Shown here: positions 1-10,399 of the stretch, piece after piece
How positions within the stretch are numbered: position 1 is the stretch's first letter
How the letters are laid out: each line of letters begins with the position of its first letter
Source of the DNA: Welwitschia mirabilis
Lineage: Eukaryota > Gnetophyta > Gnetopsida > Welwitschiales
Assembly (NCBI GenBank): GCA_051453625.1
Contig: JBOZIK010000001.1
Coordinates: 220,811,072-220,866,670 of the forward strand
Direction: 5' to 3'
Length of the DNA: 55,599 nucleotides
Made by a program: the position numbers and the translations under genes
Notes under the pieces: model-generated
What the model saw: the letters and a program-made list of their open reading frames with translations, nothing else
The model's database searches: none
Told to the model about the DNA's origin: nothing

Positions 1-31
1 AGTTTTTAGCTGTAAATTTTTGGTTCTTACA
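1..31 (+). repeat. 3' tail of the 5' LTR of the Tekay-like gypsy
   Basis: The window opens in sequence ending GGTTCTTACA, directly before TTTTGGTATTAGAGCC. The same LTR-end plus PBS arrangement recurs at 19209-19346 at the far end of the element, which identifies these 31 bases as the end of the upstream LTR. Confidence 0.75.
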
Positions 32-34
32 TTT

Positions 35-46
35 TGGTATTAGAGC
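35..46 (+). promoter_or_regulatory. Primer-binding site (initiator tRNA-Met type)
   Basis: TGGTATTAGAGC matches the usual plant PBS TGGTATCAGAGC, complementary to the 3' end of initiator tRNA-Met, with one C-to-T change. It sits three bases after the LTR terminal CA, the normal position for priming minus-strand DNA. Confidence 0.85.
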
Positions 47-152
47 CTAGTTTGTAATTTCACTAAGCATAATTGTTATGAAGCCATTATACATTTTAAC
101 ATTAAAGCTTAGATTTTTGATGTGCATAATTTAATTTTTTTACAAGATCAAT

Positions 153-1085
153 ATGTTATCAACTAAAATAAGAACATTAGTGAATGCTATTAGCAACTTA
201 CTAGATGAGATTTATGTGCAAAGTAATGGTAGGAAGACTAATGAATTTATTAGAAAGATGATGATGCAATTTAAGAAGATAAAATCTCTAACTTTAAAGG
301 GTATCTATAGTGTAGCAAACGTAGAAGATTGTTTGATTTATATACAAAAGGAATTAGAATTATTTAATTCTACTATAAAATAGAAGGTAATATTAGTATC
401 CATTAACTTGTTTAAGAAGCTTCTTTATGGTGGGACGTAGAAAGACTTCAAGCATCATTTCTAGTGCTTATGATGTGGAAAGAATTTGAAAAAAGATTTA
501 GATATAGATATATCTCAAAATTTTTCAAAAATGAAAAGGGTAATAAATTCTATAATCTCAGATAGGGTTTCATAACAATAACTCAATATGAGAACAAATT
601 TATGGAACTTTCAGGATATGTTCTTAAATTAGTAGATAGTAAAAAAGTAAAATTTAAAGGATTGTGGTTGGTCTGCATTCTATAATTCAATATAAAGTCA
701 AACTAGTTCAACCTAAGACTATTGTAGAAGCCTCAAAGAAGGTCAAACTTAGTGAGAAATCCTACACCATGAACAAAAACCTTATGGGAAAAAGGAGAAT
801 GACTTAATATATTAGAAGAATGTAAACATGAAAGAAACCATTCAATTAAAATAAAATTATAATTAAAGGAAGAAGCAAAGTAAACATGGCTATAATCAAT
901 ACAAGAGAAACACACTAACCGTAAGGAAGCAAGCAGAATAAACCAACTAGAGGAAGAGATAGATTTGTAGGTCCACCAAGAAATGACTAGTCTTATAAAA
1001 ATTCAAGTAATGATTTTTGGAAAATAAGGTGTTTTCTATGTCAGGTATCTTATTATATCATGAATTATCTAAAAAGGAAGAAACA
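153..1085 (+). pseudogene. Decayed gag of the Tekay-like gypsy
   Basis: Gag forms the retrotransposon particle. The first 76 codons (153-383) are open and read through FKKIKSLTLKGIYSVANVED, like the N-terminal capsid part of Tekay/Del gag; further matches follow in shifting frames, including VTQYENKF-like text near 575-605 and a segment on keeping residues LVDSKKV near 630-650. A zinc knuckle survives as CFLC at 1030-1041, but the expected His and last Cys have become Tyr. At least several stops and frameshifts separate these blocks, so no functional gag can be made. Confidence 0.7.
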
Positions 1086-1189
1086 AGAAGCAATTACAAT
1101 AAATGTTAGGAAGCTATATTCCTTGATCTCCAAGGGAAGTAGTTAAATAGAAGTGATTTTGAAAATAATAGGTACTTTCTTAAATCTTT

Positions 1190-1480
1190 TTATAAATATT
1201 TTAGTAGATCTAGATGCATCTAATTCTTTTATTTCATACTTAATAGCTAGAAAGATATTTTCATAGATTAATAACATCAATCAATTAATATTATAACTAC
1301 CAGAGGGTAGTCATATCAAAACAATTGACAAAACATCCATGTGTACATTACACATTGATGGTTATAAATTAAAAGTATAACTATTAGTATTAGAATTAAG
1401 ATATTTTAATATTATTTTGGAAATGAATTGGTTGTAAGGAAATAAAGCTAAAATAGATCACTATTATAGGAAGGCTTCAA
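1190..1480 (+). pseudogene. Decayed aspartic protease of the Tekay-like gypsy
   Basis: The active-site region reads VDLDASNSFIS, with the catalytic Asp at 1207-1209. Chromovirus proteases normally have D-S/T-G-A-T/S followed by HSFIS, so the Gly is replaced here (D-L-D-A). Downstream text to about 1440 still resembles the flap and C-terminal half (ILELRYFNIILEMNWL-like), with stops. In the living element this enzyme would cut the Gag-Pol polyprotein. Confidence 0.65.
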
Positions 1481-1669
1481 TATTAGATTCAAAAGAAAAA
1501 AGAATATATTTGCCAACTATATTAGGACCCATATAAAAAAAAACCATGAACAAGCATTTGAAATTATTAAATTTTATTTTTCCTTTAAAGCAAGACAAAT
1601 ATATCACATATTCTCATAGTACAAGAATTTTTAGATGTTTTTAAGCTATCAAGATGTCCTCTAAGAAGA

Positions 1670-2500
1670 GAAGAAGATTTCGAAATAAGTTTTAAACAAG
1701 GAGTAGAACCTATTACAAAGGAATCACATAGAATGCTTGTGGTGGAATTCACAAAATTAAAAAATCAGTTAATAATACTTTTGAATAAAGGATTGATTAG
1801 ATGAAGAATTTCACCCTAGAATGTACTAGTATTCTTTGTTAAAAAGAACAATGAAGGATTGAGGCTACGTGATAATTATAGAATGATAAATAGAGTAACA
1901 ATAAAAAATAATTATTCATTACCCATAATTAATAATATATTTGATTAACTAAAGTTTTCATGTTTCTCTTAAGAATTGGTCTCAAATAAGGATACCACCA
2001 ACTTAGAATCAATATCTTTAAAATGGTATTTTTTACCAAGTATGATTATTATGAATTTTGAGTAGTACCATTTAGACTTACTAATGCATTAGCTACGTTT
2101 ATGGTAATTAAGAATTACATTTTTTAAGCATGTTTAGATGAATTCATGGTGGTGTGTATTGACAATGTTTTAATAGATCCATCAATTAAGGAGAATGATA
2201 AAAAGAATTTATGAGTAGTTTTGGATACTTTAAGAAGAAATAAATTTTATACTAGTGTTAAAAAGTGTAAATTTTGATTAACTGAGATCAAATTTTTAGT
2301 GCATGTAATTTTAAAAGAAGGAATTAATATGGATACTAATAAAGTAAAATTAGTTGTAAATTAACCCAACCTAGAATTAGTAACTAAGATAAGAAGCTTT
2401 CTTAGATTATCTCAATATTATTAAAGATTTATTTTATTTTTGTCAAAGGTTGCAGGTCCTCTTACATTCTTATTGTGAAAAAATAATCCATTTAATTGGA
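1670..2500 (+). pseudogene. Decayed reverse transcriptase of the Tekay-like gypsy
   Basis: Recognisable blocks are GVEPITKESHRM near 1700, the motif before the palm (YDYYEFxVVPFRLTNALATF, about 2041-2100) and the catalytic strand at 2149-2166 reading VVCIDN. The second Asp of the usual I/V-D-D pair has become Asn, so polymerase activity would be lost even without the many stops. The order and spacing are those of Ty3/gypsy RT. The thumb segment (KFLVHVILKEGINMDTNKV) follows at about 2285-2345. Confidence 0.85.
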
Positions 2501-2990
2501 TAAGATTTTATGATGAAGTACTTCAAAAATTAAAAGAGGCACTTATATCTACACCTATTTTGAATATATTAGAACTTAAGAAAATGTATACAGTCTATAC
2601 TAATGCTTGTAGAGAAGGATTAGGAGTAGTGTTAATGTAGGAAGGAAGAGTTATTACTTATGCATTAAAACAACTAAAGAATCATGAAAGTAATTATCCT
2701 ATGAATGATTAATGTAATTCATCCACTCAAGATTTAGAGGAATAACAAACATGGAGAAAAAGTTGAAATTTGGATAGATCATAAAAGTCTCAAATAAATT
2801 CACACTTAGTCCAACTTGAATCTCAGGTAAAAGATATGGGTGAAATTATTATGAGATTATGACTTAACAATAAACTTCCATGGAGGAAGAGAAAATATAG
2901 TGGATAACACATTAAACAAGAGAAGGCATTTTATTAATTTCTTGAGTACACAAAAAGATTTATATAAATTGATTTATGATCTATAAGAAA
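2500..2990 (+). pseudogene. Decayed RNase H of the Tekay-like gypsy
   Basis: The RNase H core is visible as YTNACREGLGVVLM followed after a stop by EGRVITYALKQLKNHE (about 2590-2690); living relatives have D-A-S in place of N-A-C, so the first catalytic Asp appears lost. After it come degraded pieces with IDHKSL-like text near 2780. RNase H removes the RNA strand during reverse transcription. Frameshifts occur near 2710 and 2750. Confidence 0.75.
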
Positions 2991-2999
2991 ACTATCATT

Positions 3000-3830
3000 T
3001 GTGGATAAAAGTAAAAGGACTTGAACAATTTGTAGTTTTTATTACTGAGTCTATTACCTTTTAAGATAAACTGTAGTTTCTAATAAAGGACTTAATAATA
3101 TCTACAAAGATAGTGATTAGAAATGAATTCTAAAATTACTAGCTTTGTAGCTAAATGTATGAACTGTCAACTAGTTAAAGCTAAACATTAACATCTAGCT
3201 AGAGTTTTATATTCTGATGATATTCCTAAATGGAAATGGGAAGGAGTCGATATGGGTTGTATTACAAGTCTATCAAAAATAAAAGAAGGTTATAACCATA
3301 TTTTGGTAGTGGTCAATATTTTAACTGAAAATTCACATTTTTATTTAGTGACAACATTAGATTCAACTAAAAAATTTGCAAAAGACTATGTGAGAGATAT
3401 AGTTAAATTGTATGGAGTACCTAAAAGAATTATTTTAGATAGAAATAGTAAATTCATAACTAGATTTTGGACATTATTTCATGAAGAATTAATAATTAAT
3501 TTAAACTTGAGGATAACTTTTCATCTTTAAACAAATGGCCAAACAAAAAGAACAAATTAAATTTTGGAAGATTTATTAAGGTTAGTGATTTTGGATTTTA
3601 GAGGATCTTGTATGGATTATTTAGTTTTATTAAAATTCACTTATAATAATGGCTATGAAGAGTCAATAAGATACATACCTTTTGAATATTTATATATAAG
3701 AAAGTATAGAATACTAATAACATGATTTGATGCAACAAATAAGACATTGTTAAAGATACCATCTATTTAAGATTTAGAAGAAAATTTGAGAATTATTAGA
3801 AAAATATTGAAGATGAAAAAGGATAGATAA
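3000..3830 (+). pseudogene. Decayed integrase of the Tekay-like gypsy
   Basis: The zinc-binding end is seen as CMNCQLVKAKH (about 3150-3190). The core is mostly open from 3252 to 3530. The first catalytic Asp is at 3249-3251 and the second at 3438-3440 in LDRNSKF. In the NGQTxRTN motif the catalytic Glu is replaced by Lys at 3546-3548, a single G-to-A change. The segment after it (TYNNGYEESI, about 3640-3670) matches the conserved tail of gypsy integrases. Integrase inserts the cDNA; this copy could not. Confidence 0.85.
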
Positions 3831-3995
3831 CTAAGTATGTAAATCAACAAAGAAGATATATAGAGTTTTAAATTCAAGAATTAGAAGAAGAGTGAGAATG
3901 ATTAGGAGAAGGTTAAAGATGGTAAAGGATAGATAAGCTAAGGATGAAAACCATCAAAGAAGACATATAAAGTTTCAAGAAGAAGTTAATATTTA
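3795..3995 (+). repeat. 106-bp tandem duplication within pol
   Basis: Two diverged copies of a segment containing AAAGGATAGATAA, CAAAGAAGA and AGTTT lie one after the other; the shared GGATAGATAA falls at 3821-3830 and 3927-3936, a 106-base offset. The offset is not a multiple of three unless a base has been gained, so it adds a frameshift in the integrase C-terminal region. Confidence 0.7.
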
Positions 3996-4341
3996 TCTTA
4001 AATGCTCACTTTTAAAAAAGTTTTCAAGTTTTATAAAAAGGGAAAATTATCTCCAAGATTTATAGGGCCTTATTAGATTATTAATAGTATTAGACTGGTA
4101 GCATATGCATTAGCCTCATCACCACATCTATCAATTCTTAACAATGCTTTTTAAAAATTCTTATTAACAAAACATTTAGCTAATAAGACTAAGATAATTC
4201 CTAATCAAGAACTGGACATTCTTCTAGATTATTCAATTAAAGCTCAACCAGTTAAGATTTTAAATAAAAAGAAAATGGTATTATGAGGAAAAATTATATA
4301 ATTTTATAAAATTTAATTATTAAATCAATCTATCAAAGAAG
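3990..4341 (+). pseudogene. Integrase C-terminal / chromodomain-like end, cut by copia insertion
   Basis: Reading after the duplication gives text like the post-core domain of chromovirus polyproteins, then a stretch near 4200-4290 (QPVKILNKKKMV) that resembles the start of a chromodomain. The copia element interrupts it at 4342. The frame appears to resume at 14964 (an E-E-x-x-x-x-x-K region) and ends before the polypurine tract at 15042. The chromodomain match is weak because both halves are decayed. Confidence 0.5.
4337..4341. other. Target-site duplication, left copy (AGAAG)
   Basis: AGAAG here is repeated at 14964-14968, immediately outside the two LTR ends of the copia element. Five bases is the normal copia duplication length, and the site lies inside the gypsy pol gene. 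Confidence 0.75.
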
Positions 4342-5803
4342 TGAGAATTTTTAAACTCAGAGGAAAGGGGTGAATGAGGTCTACCAAAAATAAATCTTGC
4401 TAAATATAAATTAAAATTACATAATAAATTCCTTATCATATTTAATGTGGTTCCCCAACTTAAGTATGTCCACACATAGAGGGTAGCTTTCTTTCACATC
4501 TCTAGATATTCCTAACTTGCAAAAATATTGGTTTTGGTGCACCACTAAATTTACATACAATTGAAATACCCATCTCAAGATACACTCTTTTTCCTTTAGA
4601 AATACCTAATAAATTAAAACTAATGTGCTCAAAAGCATTCATATAACTAAAATGCTCCTTCCAAGGTAGTATTATCTCCCCCTCAAGGATATTCAACAAA
4701 ACAATAATAAAAATATGCTTTTAATCACTTACAAAAGCACTCCCATACAAGGGTGGCCTTCTAATATGAAAACCTAAGATCCTATGATAGAAAATAATGG
4801 TAACAAATGAAACAAGAAGCTTGAAAAGATGCATTTTTTATGAATATCTTGAGTTATTTCTTGTTTTTGTCAATCATGAATATTAAATATTAGAGTACTA
4901 TAATGTTGTAAGAGCTAATTATCAAATGATGTAGTAACTTGATATTTTCTTGCAAAGGATAGCTTTAAAGCTTCATGATTAGAAACAATAACTCATGCAT
5001 TCATGCATATAATACATGTAACTTTATTTTCTTTTTATGCCTTTATATCTTTTGATGTAGTTTTAGCTATTTCCTTAGAGAGAGAGCTATTTAAAACATG
5101 CAACCATCATACAACAGACAAAAATAACTAAGCATTAGGACACAATAACTATTTTATTTTTTTAAAAATTTTTTAGGATAGCTATGTTAAAGATGATAGA
5201 TGTCTTCTATTAGTAGACGTCTTTAACATGAGAGATGTCTTTGATTAAAATACCCAAATTTTGTTAAAACTTAAACTATAGTTCCTTTAAGCCTTACTGA
5301 TTATGAATTCAAGATGTAAAACCTAGTTGCTTCTCTATCATATGCATAAGTTATTAAAATGCATTTTATCTCTATTACTTTTTCTAATTTAGTATAGACA
5401 TCTTTAACTATGAGGGTGTCTTCTAACAGTTAAAGCAACAAAGACATCTTTAACATGATAGACTTATTTCATCTATGTTATATCCTTGCTTTAGTATAAA
5501 TGCCTTTGTTAAGATAGATTTATTTCTTTATAATTCAAATTTGGTTTAGCATAGAATCTTTTCCATAGACGTCTTTAAATATGTAGACATCTTTTCCATA
5601 TACATCTTTAATTATATAGATGTCTTCAGTCAGTTGTAATTTATCATTAATGAAATCTAAGCTAAACCTTCTATGAGATATGTTCTTTGAGGTTTTACTT
5701 GAAATAATGCAATTTTCATTTTGATGTTCTTCATTTACCCATATACATAATAGACATAATACATTTAATAAGTGAAATCATTAAAAATAGGTTTTTACCA
5801 ATA
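4342..5803 (-). repeat. 3' LTR of copia-1
   Basis: This 1462-bp block aligns by eye end to end with 13404-14963. Shared landmarks include ACCAAAAATAAATCTT near the left end, AATGTGGTTCC, and TTTTTACCAATA at the right end. On the - strand it starts TATTGGTAAAA (probably an old TGTTGG start) and ends ATTCTCA. It contains many copies of an AGACGTCT-like palindrome between about 5195 and 5635, two of them intact. Confidence 0.85.
5195..5635. promoter_or_regulatory. AGACGTCT-palindrome array in the LTR (U3 region)
   Basis: The block holds intact AGACGTCT at 5215-5222 and 5567-5574 plus many one-step variants (AGACATCT, AGATGTCT), usually followed by TTTAAC or TTTAA. The variants are what CpG deamination of the palindrome would give on either strand. 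It is far upstream of the LTR end on the - strand, where a U3 enhancer would lie. The GACGTC core is of the type bound by plant bZIP proteins (C-box); that role is an inference. Confidence 0.6.
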
Positions 5804-5815
5804 ACCTACCCTTTT
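5804..5815 (-). promoter_or_regulatory. Polypurine tract of copia-1
   Basis: On the - strand AAAAGGGTAGGT directly precedes the 3' LTR start TATTGG. This is the expected position for priming plus-strand DNA, and it fixes the LTR boundary at 5803. Confidence 0.7.
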
Positions 5816-6110
5816 AGTAATGTCCAAAACTTAGTAAATCTTATTAGTATAATCATATTTAATCAATTGAATTAAGATATATTAATCCAAGAGAATACAT
5901 AATATATTGCATGAAACATAATATAAATTTTAATATTTTTAAAATATTGATAAATTATACTCATAAACATGTAGAGTAGAAAACAAGAAAAGCACATAAG
6001 CACTAAATAATTGCATTAAAAAAATTCACGTGATATGTGTTAATAACAATAAAAATAATTAATAGATAATGTCAGATTTACACCAAAAAATAGAAAGTGA
6101 TCATGAACAA

Positions 6111-6308
6111 TCATCTCACGCATAGGGAGCCCAATCCATCTAACTTAAGATCATATCTTCTAGATCCATATAAGTCGTCCAAGCTAATTTTCTTATCTTC
6201 TCCACCTTTTTGGATAGCATACAAAATGAGATAATCATTGAGTGCTAATTCACTAGTGTACCATGTGATTTCTCCTTCATTATTAATATTATTATCAATA
6301 TATTTCAT
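6111..6308 (-). pseudogene. Open 65-codon remnant near the 3' end of copia-1
   Basis: A 65-codon stretch reads MKYIDNNINNEGEITWYTSE and continues to a stop. It lies downstream of the aORF and could be its C-terminal part or a separate env-like remnant. No equivalent was found at the matching place in copia-2, so its origin is open. It has no clear signal peptide or membrane segment. Confidence 0.35.
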
Positions 6309-6439
6309 GATGGATGTGTAAATGATATAGAAAGAGGAATATGTGGGTGAAGGTATGTCTTGCTTCTTCTATGGCTACTAAGATCACTTATTGGGACCCT
6401 AAGAGGCATATTTCCTCATAGATGAATACATCTAAGGGG

Positions 6440-7901
6440 TAATCAAAGTTCCAAAGAAGCTAGTGGTAGTTGTCTCAATGAAGGATGATGATAGAGATGT
6501 GCTAAGAGGTGAAACATGATTGGATTTAGTGAAAGATGGTGATGGAGATGGAATTCAAGATGGTGATGAAGGCTACATAGGATGGCAAATGAAAAGTTTA
6601 TAAAAAGACCTATACATGAGAAGGCACCATATATAAAAGCTTCCAATATCTCCCTATTATTTTTCTATGACAGTGCTGGACCTTAATACTCCTATATACC
6701 TATGTCTATGTAGGATTCTGGTGCTCCTTCTATACCTGTGCCACCTCTCTTGTATACTTAGAAGGATCAATATCTGCTACATGACTTGAGCTATATCTTG
6801 TACCATGTAGATATAGAGGTACTTCGATCTCTGATTCTTCTTTAGTATCAATTCAAGTGAGAGCCCAAATGGATTCCCAACTATCTATAGGAGTTTCTCC
6901 TTTACTAATCATAGAGCGGTGCTTTTTTAGCCTCAATAAGTTATGTCCAATTTTACCTATCATTTTTCCAATTACCTTTAGACCTTTTTTTATAAGTAAT
7001 AAACTATGACATACTATAGAGTAAGATTACTCAAACGATGATTTGGACGGTCTCCTACTTATGCCTTTGTTTGCTATTAATGGTACTCCTTATTTCTTAC
7101 TAAACTCTTCAAGTGGTTCTTTAGATGAATAAGATTTACCTATGACACTAAAATACTGGCACTACTAATAATCAAATTGATCAAGTAAGAGTGACTTAAA
7201 GTCTGAGCCTACTAGAAAAGAGTAATAATATCTATACATAGAATAAAACCTAAATCAATGTTTAGCCCTGTAATAAGATAGTAAACAACAAATATCTACA
7301 TGTGGTTAAGATAGTTATAGCTATCACCCTAAACAGATATGTTGTAGAATGTGATAAAATTTAAAATAGATGCATCTAAAATCATATCCTTACATTCTAT
7401 ATTCTTATAAAAGTTTATTCTAGAATGTTTAAAAAGTACATTTCTTATTAAATGCTATGAACCACTAATAGAGCAGCAAGTAAATATATTTTTAAAGAAA
7501 TGCACATATAACTATGGAAGTACTAATCATTAATACCAAGCATAAATTCACAAAAATAAGTGTGAAAAATAAAGAAGTATTCCATACTTATGTTTGAAAT
7601 ATACTAGTATTATCATCAATCTTATGTATGTTGGCATAAAATTTTATAATAATGAAATATAAAAATACCTAATTTAGTTAGATAATCATGTCCCATTTAA
7701 CATGTGAAAAATATGCAAGAAGCTAATGTTTCTTTTCTTTTGAAAGTCAATAGGCCGTCCTAAAATGATTGAGTTTTTGGTCTAGGTTTTGAAATGTTTG
7801 ATAATAAAATCATAATAAAATTGAGAATTATATTCTAGTATATGATATTTTATGGCTAGTTCTTTGGCTTTGGAGATACTAAAGGATTTTATTCTAGTTA
7901 T
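6440..7901 (-). pseudogene. Extra ORF (aORF) of copia-1, plant-transposon-protein-like
   Basis: On the - strand the reading from 7901 starts ITRIKSFSISKAKE, the counterpart of MTRIKVVKISKDKE in copia-2; the start codon is ATA here, so the initiator is lost. Further shared blocks are FYANIHKIDDNTSIFQT (about 7600-7650), a segment around MILDASILNFITFYNI (about 7330-7385), and KGLKVIGKMIGK (about 6960-6995). The FYANI block resembles the domain Pfam calls 'putative plant transposon protein'. A proline/histidine/serine-rich tail lies at 6443-6650. Its function is not established; SIRE elements have an env-like ORF in the same place. Many stops are present. Confidence 0.65.
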
Positions 7902-8189
7902 TTTTAAAAAATATATGAAATAACTAAACTAATAATAATAAAGATGTAAAAGAATCAATAAAATAAGCACATATGAGAGAAAAAGCACCTATTAAGCTTT
8001 CTATGAAGATGTATTTCAAATCCATATGTCTTTACTAAGAGATCTAAGAAAAAACAAGCTAGAAAAGATCTTTAAGAAGGATACCTATTGAGTAAAGGAT
8101 TGAAAATGATAGATGATGATACCTTTTTTGATTAAAAAAAGGTTAAAATGCTATTTTTTAATGTATTTTTTATTTTTCCAATAGTTTTT

Positions 8190-8455
8190 AAAATATATCT
8201 ATTAGCTGAAAGACATTTAAAACAATAATAGTAAATGTCTGCTTCACTCAAAGACATCTTCTAGCAAAATTCTATAAGTCATTCTGCATACTATAAATAC
8301 ATCTACCTATACAAGATGTCTATTTCAAACATTAAAAAAAAAAATTACCTAACCTTCAAAGACATTTAACATATAAATATGTCTACTTAATGGACTTATA
8401 AAAATCTAAAAACATCTCCTTCATAGACATCTATGAAATAAAAGATATTTTTCTT
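8190..8455. promoter_or_regulatory. Internal AGACGTCT-type palindrome array before aORF (copia-1)
   Basis: Between the end of pol (about 8640) and the aORF start (7901) are repeated AAGACATCT, AAATGTCT and AGACATTT elements of the kind that fills the LTRs. After it, read on the - strand, comes a leader with AAATACATTAAAAAATAGC and CATTTTCAATCC that matches the leader before the copia-2 aORF. The region is therefore old and shared, not a chance repeat. It is a candidate internal promoter for the aORF. Confidence 0.55.
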
Positions 8456-8639
8456 GAAAGATTAAAAAACTTCAAAATTTTCTATGACTATTATCATGAT
8501 AACATTACCATGTTGGAAAGGTAAAGTAACATGTATAAAATTTACTATTCTAGCATTAACTATAATCTTAACTCATAGAATATCATAAAGTGGAGTTTAG
8601 ATTTTAAGATTTATCACATGATGACTTATCTAATTAGGT

Positions 8640-9115
8640 AATGTCCAATCCCCACATTCCTGCATAATTTACTAAACCTATTACCACTTAGTGGTTTAGT
8701 GAAAATATTAGCAAGTTGATTATTAGTACTAATATATTTCAACATGATATCCTTGTTTTATACACGCTCTCTAAGAAAAGGAAGTTTAATCTTAATATGT
8801 TTTATTCTTAAACATTGAATTGAATTCTTTCATATGTTAATATTACTTTTATTATTGTAAAATGTGGGAATACTTTTCAATGATAATTCAAAATATTTTA
8901 AATTTTACTTCATCCAAAGTAGTTGTGCACAATAGCTCCCAATAGCAATGTATTTAGCCTTAGTAGTTGAGAGAGTAGATGAGTTTTTATTTTTGTTTTT
9001 CTAAGACATAAAATGTTTCCCAAGTAAGAAGGAATTTTCACCTATACTCCTATTATCATCTTTATATTCTACCCAATCTACATTATCATACCTAACTAGA
9101 TCAAAGCATAAGTCC
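8640..9115 (-). pseudogene. Decayed RNase H of copia-1
   Basis: The - strand reads through DWVEYKDDNRSIGENSF, then LSTTKAKYIAIGSYCAQLLW and, near the end, STNNQLANIFTKPLSGN. These are the standard copia RNase H blocks (A-D-W-A, S-T-A-E-A-E-Y, N-x-A-D-I-F-T-K-P-L), with the catalytic Glu/Asp of two blocks changed to Lys and Asn. The gene ends near 8635. Frameshifts lie around 8890-8990. Confidence 0.85.
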
Positions 9116-10110
9116 TTTAAATACTAAAGTTCTAAATTTGTGGTATCTTTTAGATAATGAAAAATTCTTTTAACTATTGTAAGATATGGTTCTTTAGGAT
9201 TACTTAGATAATAAGCATAAATTCCTACACTCAAAACAATATTAGGTCTACCAGTAGTAAGATATTTTAAACTACTGATCATACCTCTGTATAGCTTCTG
9301 GTCAACCTTCTTATCATGTACATCTATATCCAATTTTATGCTTTGATTCATTGTAATATTGTTAGCTTTGCAATCCTGTAAACCATACTTAACTAGAAAA
9401 TTTTTAATATATTTAGTTTTAAAAATAAATTTACCTTATTTGTGTTGCATAACTTATAGCCCTAAGAAGTTGCTCATCTCTTTCTTGCATAATCTTAGTA
9501 AACCTCTTACATAATAATTCATTAGTAGCTCCAAACATAATATCATAGACATAGATTTATATAATAGCAAATCCCTTATCATCCTTTTGATAAATAATGT
9601 AACATTATATGTACCTCTTTTGAATCTATTTTTTATTAGATGACCTGTTAAATTCTGATATCAAGCTATAGTACTTACTTGAGATCATAAAGAATAATTT
9701 TTAATTTGTAATAATAATTTGTAAAATATTTTAGTTACATAACATATACTCCCTGTTGAAGTATTCCATTTATAAAGGAACTTTTGACATTCATTTAATA
9801 GAGTTTAAATCCATTGATACAAGTAAAAGTTAAAAGCATTCTTATTGACTCTATCTGTGCTACTAAATCAAAGGTTTTTTAAAAATTTATGCCTTCTAAT
9901 TGATTGTATCCTTTAGCTACTAACATTGCTTATTTTTTATAATATTATCATTTTCATTTATTTTGTTTGTAATAACCGACTTTATACTAATAATAAGTCT
10001 ATTAGGTGGTCTTAAAGTAAGCTACTAAACATTACATCTTTCAAACTGATTAAGTTCTTATTGCATTACTAGCATCTAATGTTCATCATTCTCTACTTAA
10101 TTAAAAGTTT
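9116..10110 (-). pseudogene. Decayed reverse transcriptase of copia-1
   Basis: From the N-terminal side: MLVAKGYNQLEGINF and VAQIESIRMLLTFT (about 9925-9815), then MNVKSSFINGILQ (about 9800-9760). The catalytic strand at 9539-9553 reads YVYD instead of Y-V-D-D, so the first catalytic Asp is lost. An open 75-codon stretch at 9351-9124 carries KLYRGMISSLKYLTTGRPNI and SNPKEPYLTIVKRIFHYLK, the conserved end of copia RT. The order is integrase, RT, RNase H on the - strand. Confidence 0.88.
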
Positions 10111-10399
10111 AGGATTATATCAATGAGGTATATGCTATAAATAATATAGATTTGAGTTTAGATACCATCATAAGGACCACCTATTATGTTGTTTGTAGAA
10201 TGACTTCTCTTTAGTCTAATCATGTTTGAAGGATTTTCTTTATTTGTTTTTTATTCCTTCTTCTTATCGCTATCTTATTGAACTTAAATAAGTATAGAAA
10301 ATTGATCAATATGTAAAGGAATAGAGTCATCTTGCACATAGATATAAGTTGAGTTAGTATCATTTATTTTAACATTTATCATTTTATCTACTACATGAG

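Noticed and set aside
5195-5635. CRISPR-like array
   Set aside because: The repeats are short, irregularly spaced and lie in an LTR of a plant element; there are no regular spacers or cas genes.
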